64,000 bases of DNA, taken from NCBI RefSeq assembly GCF_900105155.1, contig NZ_LT629762.1:1984001-2048000 (forward strand). The letters are read 5' to 3'. This document shows positions 26,584-34,813 of this stretch, piece after piece. Within the stretch, counting starts at the first letter, position 1. Every line of letters starts with the position of its first letter. This DNA is from Pseudomonas prosekii (GTDB lineage: Bacteria; Pseudomonadota; Gammaproteobacteria; Pseudomonadales; Pseudomonadaceae). Below the pieces are notes generated by a model. That model saw only the letters and a list, made by a program, of their open reading frames with translations, was not told the origin of the DNA and made no database searches. Both the position numbers and the translations under genes were made by a program.

Positions 26584-27438
26584 ATGACGATCGACTGGCA
26601 AACTCTCGACCGCGAACCGAGCCTGTCCGCGCTGTATGTGCACGCGGCGACCCGGCGAAAAATCACCGGCACCACGCTGCCCGACCAGGGTTTGCGCTGC
26701 TGGGTTGACGTCGATCAGCAACGCCTGGCGGCCTATCGCAAAGTCTGCGGTTTCGCCGACGATGGACTGCTGCCGCCGACCTATCCGCACATTCTGGCGT
26801 TTGCCTTGCAGATGCAATTGCTCACGGCCAAGGAGTTTCCGTTCCCGTTGTTGGGGCTGATTCACCTGAGCAATCGGATTCGGGTGTTGCGACCGATGGG
26901 CGCGGTGAGCCGTGCGCGGGTCAGCGTTCAGGTGCAAAACCTGCAAGCGCACGCCAAAGGTGCGACGTTCGATCTGATCACCACGCTGGACGATCAATTG
27001 GGCACGTTGTGGCAGGCTGAAAGCCGGATGTTGTGTCGCGGGGTCAAGCTTGAGGGCGAGCCGGTCGGGGATGAAGTGGCCGCGACGCTGGAGCTGATTG
27101 AGGTGGCGCACTGGAAGGCGCCGGCAGACATTGGTCGGCAATACGCCAAGGTCTCAGGGGATTACAACCCGATCCACCTCAGCGCCGCGAGTGCCAAGCT
27201 GTTCGGCTTTCCCACGGCGATTGCCCATGGTTTGTGGAACAAGGCGCGCACGCTGGCGGCGCTGGCCGAGCATCTGCCGACGGCGAATGTCGAAATCGCC
27301 GTGCAGTTTCACAAACCGGTGCGGTTGCCCAGCGAGGTGACGTTGCTGGCGAGTGCGGCGGCGTCGAGTGGCGATTTGCGTCTGGTGGGCGCCGGGGAGC
27401 TGGAGCACATGCTTGGCCACTGGCAACCGCTGACCTGA
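26584..27438 (+). CDS. MaoC-type (R)-specific enoyl-CoA hydratase
   Basis: 284 residues, a double hot-dog hydratase. The C-terminal half has the catalytic hydratase-2 motif GD(193)YNPIH(198)L followed by FPTAIAHGLWNKA; the N-terminal half is the non-catalytic hot-dog repeat. It should interconvert 2-enoyl-CoA and (R)-3-hydroxyacyl-CoA. Start ATG 26584 uses GGGAG that lies inside the 3' end of the fabG-like gene, indicating translational coupling. Like mycobacterial FabG4-HtdX pairs in arrangement. Confidence 0.88.
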   Translation: MTIDWQTLDREPSLSALYVHAATRRKITGTTLPDQGLRCWVDVDQQRLAAYRKVCGFADDGLLPPTYPHILAFALQMQLLTAKEFPFPLLGLIHLSNRIRVLRPMGAVSRARVSVQVQNLQAHAKGATFDLITTLDDQLGTLWQAESRMLCRGVKLEGEPVGDEVAATLELIEVAHWKAPADIGRQYAKVSGDYNPIHLSAASAKLFGFPTAIAHGLWNKARTLAALAEHLPTANVEIAVQFHKPVRLPSEVTLLASAAASSGDLRLVGAGELEHMLGHWQPLT

Positions 27439-27449
27439 TGATCGTTAAA

Positions 27450-27477
27450 GATCGTTCCCACGCGCATGGGAACGATC
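27450..27477. repeat. Hairpin, family D (GATCGTTCCCA ... TGGGAACGATC)
   Basis: An 11-bp perfect stem 12 bp after the MaoC stop; second of three related hairpins in the window. Probable transcript end. Confidence 0.8.
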
Positions 27478-27595
27478 ACGGCCCCCCTGTAATTGCGACT
27501 ATATCCAAGGTTTTCTCCCCACCCCCGCCCTGCCCTGTAGAAAACTCCGCTCGTTGATTTGCAACGACTTTCACTGAAACCGATCCGCCGATTTA

Positions 27596-27621
27596 CGCCC
27601 TAGGTATTAGTCCTTAGGGCG
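27596..27621. promoter_or_regulatory. Candidate operator, 26-bp dyad CGCCCTA...TAGGGCG
   Basis: Outer 7 bp pair perfectly and inner positions pair partly (ATTAGTCCTTAGGG within). It lies ~165 bp before the lipoprotein ATG and resembles binding sites of LuxR/NarL-type response regulators in style, but I cannot assign a protein. Confidence 0.4.
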
Positions 27622-27782
27622 CATTCGCCTGCGCTACATGAAAGGCTTAATACCAACTTGAGAATGGCCACGAAGCACCGCCGGGATTGAGATACAGGCA
27701 ACGGACGAAGGTATTGCCGACGACAGAACCGGCCAGCCATCGAAGACAGCGAACGTTGTTTCAGGTGCAAGGAATCACTCTC

Positions 27783-29543
27783 ATGAAAACTCAAGTGTGG
27801 TGCAAATCGGCAATAGCAGTGGCATTGATCCTTTCTCTCGGACTGACCGGTTGCAGCAGCGGCGGTGGCGGTCATCGCAGTACGTCCGGCAGTTCCTCCG
27901 CTGGCGCGACGGATACCGCCGGTGGCAGCGGCGCCGGTAGCGGTGCAACTGACGGCACCGGCGGCACCGGTGGCGCGGCGGGCGGAACTGACGGGACGGC
28001 GGGAACTGGCGGGACCGATGGGACTGGCGGAACGGGTGGAACTGGCGGCACCGATGGCACCGCTGGAACAGGTGGAACGGGCGGTGGCACGGATGGTACC
28101 GGCGGCACTGGCGGCACTGGTAACACCGGCGGAACCGGCGGAACCGGCGGAACTGGCGGTGGAACGGACGGCACTGCCGGAACTGGAGGCACTGGCGGCA
28201 CTGGTGGCACTGGTAACACCGGCGGAACCGGTGGCACTGGCGGAACTGGCGGCACTGGCGGCACTGGCGGCACCGATGGCCCTGGCGGAACTGACGGCGG
28301 CACAACCGTCCCGACGTTGGTCACCAGCACCGTCGTCTCCGACCTCGGTAAAACCATTAGCGGCGTGGGCGATGGCGTCACCGGCATTGGTGATTCAACC
28401 GCAAACCTGCCGGTGGTCGGCGGCGTGGTGCAAAGCGCCCTGACCACCACCGGCAATGTCGTCAACAGCATCGGCGGCGGACTCGACACCGGCCTCGGCC
28501 AACTCGGCAAAGATCCGCTGGCCATGACCAAAACCACCGCCATCGTCGGCAACGTGATGTCCGATGCCGGCAACGGCGTCACCGACATCAGCGGCAAACT
28601 GGCCACGGCCACCAGCGCGATTCCACTGGTTGGCGGTGTCGTCAGCAAAGTCACGCCAGTGCTCGGCGGCGTCGGCGAAAAAGTCAGCATGCTCGGCGAC
28701 ACCTTGAACGTCGCCACCAGCACCGGTCCGCTGGGCACCCTGTCCAACGGCGTCGGCAACAAAGTGCTGGTGCCCGTCGTGACACTGACCGAAGGACTGG
28801 TCAGCAAAGTCGGCAGTGCCACCGGCCTGGGTAATCCGGTGAACACGCTGGTCAGCAACGTCAGCACGGCAGTGGCTGATTTGGGCGGCAAAGTGACTGC
28901 GGCCGGCAACGGCAACCCAGTGACCAATCTCGCGGGCACCGCGTTGACCAACGTCGCGACCACCACCGGAACCGCCGGTGGCCTGGTGGCGAGCACTGGC
29001 CCCGGCGGCCTCGGCAACTCGGGGCTGCTGCAAACCGTCGGCGGTGCAGTGGCGAACGTCGGCGCGGGTCTGGACGCCGGCAATACCAATGCGGTGGTCA
29101 GCGCGGGTGGCGTCAACCTCGGCGCAGTCGGCGGCGCAGTGGCATCGATTGGCGGCGCACTCGGTGGCTCAAGCGCGCCAGACTTGGCGCCGACCGCAGC
29201 ACTCGCCAGCGTCGGCGGCACGGTAGGCGCGGCACTCAACCCGGTCACCAGCGGCGTCACTGCGGTGACTCAACAAGTTGGCGCGGCCACCGGCCTCGGC
29301 GCTCCGGTGAATGGCTTGCTGACGCAGGTGGGCGGCGCGGTCAGCAGCGTCGGCAGCAACGTTGCGGCAGCGGCGCCGAGCCCGGTCGTCGCGGCGGTGG
29401 GCAACACCGTCACCACGGTCGGCGCTACGGTGGGCGCAGTCGGCGGACTGCTCAATGGCGGCGCCGCGAGCGGCGGTTCGGGCACTGGCGCCACGGGTGG
29501 ACTCGGCGGTTTGCTCGGTGGTTTGGGCGGCAATAAAAACTGA
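27783..29543 (+). CDS. Collagen-like Gly/Thr-repeat lipoprotein
   Basis: 586 residues. Lipoprotein signal MKTQVWCKSAIAVALILSLG with lipobox LTGC (lipidated C24; Ser at +2 predicts the outer membrane). Residues ~36-176 are period-3 repeats of the G-x-T type (GGT, GTD, GTG, GNT), formally Gly-X-Y but with Thr/Asp/Ala/Asn and almost no Pro. Residues ~180-565 repeat a VGxVVSKVTPVLGG-like unit with ATGLGNPVNTLV blocks, then a Gly-rich tail. Similar to proteins labelled collagen-like triple-helix repeat proteins. It likely sits on or extends from the cell surface. AAGGA 9 bp upstream. A TpsB transporter gene follows after a terminator. Confidence 0.82.
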   Translation: MKTQVWCKSAIAVALILSLGLTGCSSGGGGHRSTSGSSSAGATDTAGGSGAGSGATDGTGGTGGAAGGTDGTAGTGGTDGTGGTGGTGGTDGTAGTGGTGGGTDGTGGTGGTGNTGGTGGTGGTGGGTDGTAGTGGTGGTGGTGNTGGTGGTGGTGGTGGTGGTDGPGGTDGGTTVPTLVTSTVVSDLGKTISGVGDGVTGIGDSTANLPVVGGVVQSALTTTGNVVNSIGGGLDTGLGQLGKDPLAMTKTTAIVGNVMSDAGNGVTDISGKLATATSAIPLVGGVVSKVTPVLGGVGEKVSMLGDTLNVATSTGPLGTLSNGVGNKVLVPVVTLTEGLVSKVGSATGLGNPVNTLVSNVSTAVADLGGKVTAAGNGNPVTNLAGTALTNVATTTGTAGGLVASTGPGGLGNSGLLQTVGGAVANVGAGLDAGNTNAVVSAGGVNLGAVGGAVASIGGALGGSSAPDLAPTAALASVGGTVGAALNPVTSGVTAVTQQVGAATGLGAPVNGLLTQVGGAVSSVGSNVAAAAPSPVVAAVGNTVTTVGATVGAVGGLLNGGAASGGSGTGATGGLGGLLGGLGGNKN

Positions 29544-29596
29544 ATTGCACCTGGCCGATTCGACGGCCCAATCTACAGCGCCTACGCTTGGTTGGA

Positions 29597-29629
29597 GGCG
29601 GAAGATTCGACTCGAGTCTTCCGCTTTTT
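29597..29629 (+). terminator. Rho-independent terminator after collagen-like gene
   Basis: GCGGAAGA (29598-29605) pairs with TCTTCCGC (29617-29624), with an inner GACTCGAGTC palindrome, followed by TTTTTC. It lies between the lipoprotein and TpsB genes, so the second gene needs read-through or its own promoter. Confidence 0.85.
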
Positions 29630-29711
29630 CTTTTGGAGCAGGACATCCTGCGGTTCTGGTTCAGTCAGCTGACGAATCGAAGGATGTTGCGATATGACCA
29701 TGGAGTGTCCT

Positions 29712-31379
29712 ATGCGCGTTATGGCTTCCCTCGTGTTAATCAGCGTCAGTTCCTTCGCCCTCGCCGACACCCTGCCGAGCTTTCTCAACAGCAACGAAAC
29801 CACGCGTAATCTTCCTGTGCCGAACCTGCCGGCGGACGCTTATCGCCCGCAAACGGCGCCGCTGCAAGTGCCGGATCCTGGCGCCGCACAGGCTCAGCCG
29901 TTGACCATGGGCACCAAGGTCACGATCAAAAACGTGCAGATCGAGGGCGGGACGATTTACCCACTCAAAGAGCTGGCGGCGAATTTTCAACCGCTGCTCG
30001 GCCACGAGACCAGCCTCGCCGAATGGATCGAAGCGACTCGCGCAATCACCCGTCGTTATCAGCAGGACGGCTACTTGCTGTCCTACGGATTTCTGCCGCA
30101 GCAGTCGTTCAATAACGGCGTCGCCCGCGTGGTGCTGGTGGAGGGTTACATCAAGGATTATCAGTTGCAGGGCGACATCGGTCGGGTCAAGGGTCTGCTG
30201 GATAAACTGGTGACCAAACTGCAAGCCGAACGACCGCTGACGCGCAAGACATTCGAGCGTTACACCACGCTGATGAGCCGGATTCCCGGCGTGACGTTGC
30301 AGGCGCAAGTGCCGCCGCCCGGCACCACCGATGGCGCCGCATATCTGGCGGTGCAGGCCAGTCGCAAACCGTTCACCAGCAGCTTGAGCGCCACTGAAAA
30401 AAGTCGCGGCGGCACCCAGGCTTTGCTCGGGGTCAGCAGCAACGCGCAGACGTCGATGGGCGAACAATTGAGCCTCAGCGGCCTGTTTCCGCCGGGCGAG
30501 GACAAAGAGCATTACTACCGGCTCGACTACGCGCAGTTTCTCAATGCCGAAGGCACGCAACTGAGTCTGTCCGCCTCCCGCTACCGCGCCGAACCGGGCA
30601 CCAACGTGCTGCTCGCCAACGGCCTGCAACTGGAGCCGCATCGGGAGAATGATCGTTATTCGATCGGCTTCAGCCATGCGCTGATCGCCGCGCCGAATCA
30701 GACCCTGAGCGCCGGCGCGCGGCTGTATGCGGTCAACGATAAAACCCGCTACGACGTGGTCGACGATCCGCGCAGCGTCGAGGTGCGCACCGACATCCGC
30801 GCACTCGCGTTCGAGAGTGATTGGCGCAAGGCGAATGCCCGGCAACTGCGGATTCTCAGCGGCGGCGTGTATCAAGGCATCGATGGCATGGGCGCGAAAA
30901 CCAATGCCGATCAGGACCTGGATTTTCTGCGGTTGCGGTTATCCGGCGTGCAGAGCGACAAGTTTTTCGACAACTGGCAAGGCGTGCTTTCGGGCGCGCT
31001 GTACTGGAGCGACGACACCTTGCCCGACAGCGAACGCGCGGTGTTTGGCGGGCAGAATTTTGGTCGCGGTTATCCCGATGATCAGGCGTCCGGCGACAAG
31101 GGGTGGGGCGTGGCGTATGAGGTGAATTACAGCTTCAATCGCGACGGCAGTTGGGTGCGAGTGTTGCAGCCGTACGTGGTGTTCGATCGCGCGAAAACCT
31201 GGTTCAACGAGCTGCCGGTGCAGGGCAATAATCTGTCCTCGGCGGCGCTGGGGCTGAGGTTCGGTGACGCCAAGTATTACAACGTCGCGCTGGAAGCGGC
31301 GAAACCGATGTCCGATGAAGCGCTGGACACCTTCAACCGACGCCCGCGGTATAGCGTGAGTTTCAGTTATCAGCTGTAG
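29712..31379 (+). CDS. TpsB/ShlB/FhaC-family outer-membrane transporter
   Basis: About 555 residues. Signal peptide MRVMASLVLISVSSFALADT; a proline-rich linker (LPVPNLPADAYRPQTAPLQV); POTRA domains ~75-230 (TIKNVQIEGGTIYPLKEL, RVVLVEGYIKDYQLQG); then a 16-strand barrel ending in SVSFSYQL with the aromatic C-terminus. The lid-loop motif G451-R-G-Y454 is intact. Two-partner secretion pores export a TpsA passenger bearing a TPS domain; no TpsA is in this window. The nearest gene is the collagen-like lipoprotein upstream. ATG 29712 (GGAG upstream) fits the signal peptide; 29694 is an alternative. Confidence 0.88.
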   Translation: MRVMASLVLISVSSFALADTLPSFLNSNETTRNLPVPNLPADAYRPQTAPLQVPDPGAAQAQPLTMGTKVTIKNVQIEGGTIYPLKELAANFQPLLGHETSLAEWIEATRAITRRYQQDGYLLSYGFLPQQSFNNGVARVVLVEGYIKDYQLQGDIGRVKGLLDKLVTKLQAERPLTRKTFERYTTLMSRIPGVTLQAQVPPPGTTDGAAYLAVQASRKPFTSSLSATEKSRGGTQALLGVSSNAQTSMGEQLSLSGLFPPGEDKEHYYRLDYAQFLNAEGTQLSLSASRYRAEPGTNVLLANGLQLEPHRENDRYSIGFSHALIAAPNQTLSAGARLYAVNDKTRYDVVDDPRSVEVRTDIRALAFESDWRKANARQLRILSGGVYQGIDGMGAKTNADQDLDFLRLRLSGVQSDKFFDNWQGVLSGALYWSDDTLPDSERAVFGGQNFGRGYPDDQASGDKGWGVAYEVNYSFNRDGSWVRVLQPYVVFDRAKTWFNELPVQGNNLSSAALGLRFGDAKYYNVALEAAKPMSDEALDTFNRRPRYSVSFSYQL

Positions 31380-31403
31380 CGCAAGAAATTGCGGCGGCTG
31401 CCA

Positions 31404-31437
31404 GGCCGCTATCGCGAGCAAGCTCTGCTCCCACAGG
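31404..31437. repeat. Single REP, family A right-arm type
   Basis: CGCTATCGCGAGCAAGCTCTGCTCCCACA, with no partner arm. It lies 25 bp after the TpsB stop. Confidence 0.8.
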
Positions 31438-31566
31438 GGATTGGTGGTGGCCGCAGGTCTCGTGACCAACCATCAACCCTGTAGGAGCTGAGCTGAACTG
31501 GCCTAATGATTTTGGACACTTCAATCGGGCGCTATGATGGCGCCCAAATCTGAGGTGTTTTTGGAT

Positions 31567-31869
31567 ATGCGTAATTCTTATTCAACTGAGTTCAAACTCA
31601 AGGCTGCTGGCATGGTGCTGGATGAGGGGATATCGGTTCCCGAGGTTTGCGCCAGTTTAGATATTGGCCCTACCGCCTTGCGTCGCTGGGTCGATCAGGT
31701 GCGTAAAGAACGCCAGGGTTCGACCCCGGTGGGAGCCAAAGCGATCACGGCTGACCAGCGAGAAATTCAGGAACTCAAAGCCTTGCTCAGGCAAAAAGAC
31801 CGGGATATCGAAATCCTAAAAAAGGCCAGTGCTCTCCTGCTGTTGGACGCCAAAGATCATTCTCACTGA
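31567..31869 (+). CDS. IS3-family transposase OrfA (copy 2)
   Basis: Protein identical to OrfA of copy 1 (one silent change, CTT to CTG, near the 3' end). The A-AAA-AAG slippery site is preserved in the same phase, so OrfAB can still be produced. Confidence 0.9.
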   Translation: MRNSYSTEFKLKAAGMVLDEGISVPEVCASLDIGPTALRRWVDQVRKERQGSTPVGAKAITADQREIQELKALLRQKDRDIEILKKASALLLLDAKDHSH

Positions 31870-31913
31870 TCAATGAGCTGGGCGAGCGATATGGCGTTAA
31901 CGACTGCTGCCGG

Positions 31914-32702
31914 GTGTTTGAAGTCAGCCGCAGCAGTTTTTATGCTTGGCGTCAGCGCCAAGGCAAGGTGAACCCTGAGCGGGAGAAACTCAAAGCCATG
32001 CTGGTAGAGCATCACAAGGAATCCAGAGCTTCCGCGGGGGCGCGCACCCTTTCTAGGGAGCTGCAAGCCAAGGGGCATCGCGTCGGGCGGCACATGGCTC
32101 GCAGCTTGATGCGAGAAGCCGGCGTGGTCAGTCGTCAGCGCCGACGTCACAAATACAAGTCATCTGGCGTTGAAGCCTTGGTGGCGCCGCACGTGCTCAA
32201 GCGCGAGTTTGATGTCACGGCGATCAACCAAGTGTGGTGCGCGGACGTGACGTACATCAAGGTCGGCACGCGGTGGATGTATTTTGCAGCGGTTCTGGAC
32301 CTGTTTGCCCGCCGGCTCGTGGGCTGGGCGTTTTCGATGATCTCGGATGCGGAGCTGACCTGCGAGGCCCTACGGATGGCGGTTGAGCTGCGAGGCAAAC
32401 CCAAAGACGTGCTGTTTCACTCCGATCAAGGCTGCCAGTACACCAGCCATAAGTTCAGGAATGAGTTGCTGGCGAATGGACTGCGGCAAAGCATGAGTCG
32501 TAAAGGCGAATGCTGGGATAACGCCCCGATGGAGCGTTTCTTTGGAAGTCTGAAATCAGAGTGGGTGCCTGAAGCCGGTTACCGCTCGGAGTATGAAGCC
32601 CGGGCTGATTTGCAGCGCTACGTGGTGCGCTACAACAACTTCAGGCTCCATAGCTACAACGATTACCGGTCACCGGTCGCCATGGAGAAAATGGCGGCGT
32701 GA
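31914..32702 (+). CDS. IS3-family transposase OrfB (copy 2)
   Basis: 262 residues; D111, D171 and E207 intact. Differs from copy 1 by Arg instead of Gln before EAGVVSRQ. The last ~625 bp are identical to copy 1 at DNA level, while the first ~285 bp carry most of the silent differences. Confidence 0.93.
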   Translation: MFEVSRSSFYAWRQRQGKVNPEREKLKAMLVEHHKESRASAGARTLSRELQAKGHRVGRHMARSLMREAGVVSRQRRRHKYKSSGVEALVAPHVLKREFDVTAINQVWCADVTYIKVGTRWMYFAAVLDLFARRLVGWAFSMISDAELTCEALRMAVELRGKPKDVLFHSDQGCQYTSHKFRNELLANGLRQSMSRKGECWDNAPMERFFGSLKSEWVPEAGYRSEYEARADLQRYVVRYNNFRLHSYNDYRSPVAMEKMAA

Positions 32703-32836
32703 AAAAACCGTAATTGGTGTCCAGGATTACTTGACCAGATCAAGCTTGCTCGCGATGGCGGTGGGTCAGGCAAATCATCTGGGAATGACGCACCGCTATC
32801 GCGAGCAAGCTTTGCTCCTACAGGGTTGGGGTGGTT

Positions 32837-33394
32837 TTAGTGCGGGGGGTAGTTGGCGAGGATTCGGCCGACGGTTTCGCGTACGGCGTTGGCGCGGTCG
32901 GTGGGGTTGGGGGAGTTGCTGAGCATTTGCTCGTCGCTGCCGCGCCAGACCAGTTTGCCGTCCTTGCCGTCGAGCAAATCGACCTGGATGGTCGCCACTT
33001 TATAAGTGATGTTGCGCGTTTCGTTGTACATCGGCGCGCCCCAATAGCCGTTCCACGGACCGCCCCAGCCGCCGCCGTAATTGGTCGTCACTTGCTGCTG
33101 ACGATCTTCGACAATCAAGTAAGCCTGCACATTCACATCACCCTTCCGCCCCGCACCGGCCGGGCGCAAGCCGCGTTGATCGAGCTGATCGGACACCGCC
33201 TGACGAATCCGCTGTTCAGTCAGATCACTCTTGATCCGCGGATCATCGGGACGGTATTGCAGCGCCGGATCCTTCCAGCTCCAACTGCGATAGGCAGCAA
33301 AATCGCGGCTGGCGTCGAAGTCATGATTGACTTGGCGGCCAGCGCAGGCACTGAGCAGCAGGGCGCCAGCCAGTAAAACGAGAGGACGGAACAT
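32837..33394 (-). CDS. DUF4136 lipoprotein (first of pair)
   Basis: 185 residues. Lipobox LSAC gives lipidated C17 after MFRPLVLLAGALLL. The DUF4136 body follows: [44 protein letters not shown], a Gly/Trp/Tyr-rich loop (NYGGGWGGPWNGYWG) and VDLLDGKDGKLVWRGS. Homologues are envelope lipoproteins without assigned function. It is followed upstream in the same direction by a paralogue at 33437 with 42 bp between, so the two are probably co-expressed after tandem duplication. Confidence 0.88.
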   Translation of the reverse strand: MFRPLVLLAGALLLSACAGRQVNHDFDASRDFAAYRSWSWKDPALQYRPDDPRIKSDLTEQRIRQAVSDQLDQRGLRPAGAGRKGDVNVQAYLIVEDRQQQVTTNYGGGWGGPWNGYWGAPMYNETRNITYKVATIQVDLLDGKDGKLVWRGSDEQMLSNSPNPTDRANAVRETVGRILANYPPH

Positions 33395-33436
33395 GAGGGT
33401 TCTCCGGTGGAAGACATGAACCTGTGGGAATTATTC

Positions 33437-34051
33437 TCAACTCGGAGGATACGCCGCAATGGCTTTTTCCACAGCCTCGCGTATCGCCTCCGCGCGCTGG
33501 CTCTGACTGCTGCGATTGCTGGTCTCGGCGCTGGCGCTCCACACCGGTTGGCCGGTGCCGGCGTCAAACAGATCAACCCGCACCACGACGACCTGTTCTT
33601 CGTACGAGCGCACGATCGGCACCGTGTTGTACATGCCGTAACCACTGCCGTACCGGTTGTAGCCGCCATAGCCGCCACCGTAGTAACCATAGTCGTCCTG
33701 AACCTGACGCAAACGGGTTTCCAGGTGCAGCGCAGCGCTGACGAACAGGTCCGCCGGCCGGTTATCGTGCAATGGGCGCAAACCGCGCTGGTCCAGCGCA
33801 TTGCTCACCGCTTCCGCGACTTGCGCCGAATCCGCCCACGCGGTGCCCGGCGGCAGGCGCCCGTTGAGCCACGCCCAATTGCGGTAGCGCCCGTAATCGC
33901 GTGGTGGCGCGGGATACGCGCTGCGGTCAAACGTGGTCGCCGCTTGTGGCGGCGCCGGCGGCAAGGGTTTCGACGTGGCCACGTAAGGGTTGCTGCCCTG
34001 ACAGGCGGCCAAACCCAGACACATCAGCAATAACCCGGAACGCGCGTTCAT
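33437..34051 (-). CDS. DUF4136 lipoprotein (second of pair)
   Basis: 204 residues, paralogue of the neighbour: lipobox LAAC (C17), [40 protein letters not shown], a Tyr/Gly-rich loop ([19 protein letters not shown]) and [18 protein letters not shown]. The aromatic-glycine loop occurs in both but with different composition, suggesting a surface feature under different selection. 12 bp separate it from cmoM upstream, so it may be in the mazG-cmoM transcript. Confidence 0.88.
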   Translation of the reverse strand: MNARSGLLLMCLGLAACQGSNPYVATSKPLPPAPPQAATTFDRSAYPAPPRDYGRYRNWAWLNGRLPPGTAWADSAQVAEAVSNALDQRGLRPLHDNRPADLFVSAALHLETRLRQVQDDYGYYGGGYGGYNRYGSGYGMYNTVPIVRSYEEQVVVVRVDLFDAGTGQPVWSASAETSNRSSQSQRAEAIREAVEKAIAAYPPS

Positions 34052-34063
34052 TTCGTTCTCCGA

Positions 34064-34813
34064 TCAGATCGGCCGACAGATCCAGTGCAAATAGCGCCCA
34101 AGCCCGGCAAAACCTGGGTGACGACGGTGAGCCAGCTCCATTTCCAGCAAGTCCACCAATTCGGCGCGGGCCTGGAACTCCACCGGCATGTAGTCGTGGA
34201 AAACCCGGACCCCGCTCTGAGTTTCGACCCGCCACAAACCCTCAAGTTGCGCCGCAAGTTCGCGCGGATCAAGTGGCTGCTGCGGGGTCAGGCTCTGCTT
34301 CTCGCCGGCCATGTCATTCTTGCGCATCTTGCGAAAATGCCCTTTGAGCAGATTGCGGTAGATCAGCGCGTCGCGGTTGTAGAACGCCAGGGATAACCAG
34401 CCGTCGTGCTTGGTCAACTGGTGCAACACCGGGAGGATCGCGTGGGGTTCGGCCAGCCATTCGAGCACGGCGTGACACAGCACCAGGTCGTAAGGTCCGG
34501 TGAGCTGCCCGAGCAGATCCTGCCACGGCGCCTGAATAAACGTCGCGCTCTGCCCGGCGTCGGCGAAGCGCTGGCGCGCGCCTTCGAGCATCGGCTCGGC
34601 GGGTTCGGCGAGCGTCACGTCATGCCCACGCTCGGCCAGCCACAGCGACATGTGGCCCAGACCGGCGCCGATGTCGAGGACGCGCAGCGGGCGCTCGGGC
34701 AAGGTTTCGGCCAGGTCGGCTTGCAGCACCGCCAGGCGAATCGCGCCTTTGGCCCCGCCGTAGATTTTTTCCGCGAAACGCGTCGCCAATTGATCGAAAT
34801 GACGGTCGCTCAT
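34064..34813 (-). CDS. cmoM: tRNA 5-carboxymethoxyuridine methyltransferase CmoM
   Basis: 249 residues, closely following E. coli CmoM (SmtA/YecO) along its length: N-terminal DRHFDQLATRFAEKIYGG, SAM motif VLDIGAGLGHMSLWLAERGH, CHAVLEWLAEP, LSLAFYNRDALIYRNLLKG, and the distinctive GVRVFHDY. It methylates cmo5U at wobble position 34 of certain tRNAs. Its ATG overlaps the MazG-like stop by TGATG, showing translational coupling. Confidence 0.9.
   Translation of the reverse strand: MSDRHFDQLATRFAEKIYGGAKGAIRLAVLQADLAETLPERPLRVLDIGAGLGHMSLWLAERGHDVTLAEPAEPMLEGARQRFADAGQSATFIQAPWQDLLGQLTGPYDLVLCHAVLEWLAEPHAILPVLHQLTKHDGWLSLAFYNRDALIYRNLLKGHFRKMRKNDMAGEKQSLTPQQPLDPRELAAQLEGLWRVETQSGVRVFHDYMPVEFQARAELVDLLEMELAHRRHPGFAGLGRYLHWICRPI

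Larger units (their letters stand above)
27439..27782. other. Upstream region of the collagen-like lipoprotein gene
   Basis: After the family D hairpin, about 300 bp of non-coding DNA holds an unusual dyad at 27596-27621 (CGCCCTAGG ... CCTTAGGGCG). The long leader and lower GC near 27600-27660 suggest a regulated promoter. No gene seen. Confidence 0.5.
31494..32742 (+). mobile_element. IS3-family insertion sequence, copy 2 (1249 bp)
   Basis: Same length, ends and gene content as copy 1. Flanked by AGC at 31491-31493 and 32743-32745. It sits in the left arm of a REP, whereas copy 1 sits in a right arm, so the two insertions are mirror images relative to the palindrome. 11 substitutions separate the copies, all between positions equivalent to 17721 and 18077 of copy 1. 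Confidence 0.95.
31479..32822. repeat. REPIN, family A, interrupted by IS copy 2
   Basis: Left arm TGTAGGAGCTGAGC ends at 31493 and resumes at 32743 as AGCTTGCTCGCGATGG; right arm CGAGCAAGCTTTGCTCCTAC ends at 32822. Removing the IS and one AGC restores an ordinary REPIN. Confidence 0.9.

Noticed and set aside
27872..29260. 462-codon proline-rich frame opposite the collagen-like gene
   Set aside because: A Pro-rich mirror image is forced by the Gly/Thr-rich repeats on the other strand. The plus-strand frame has a lipoprotein signal and ribosome site, the minus one has neither.
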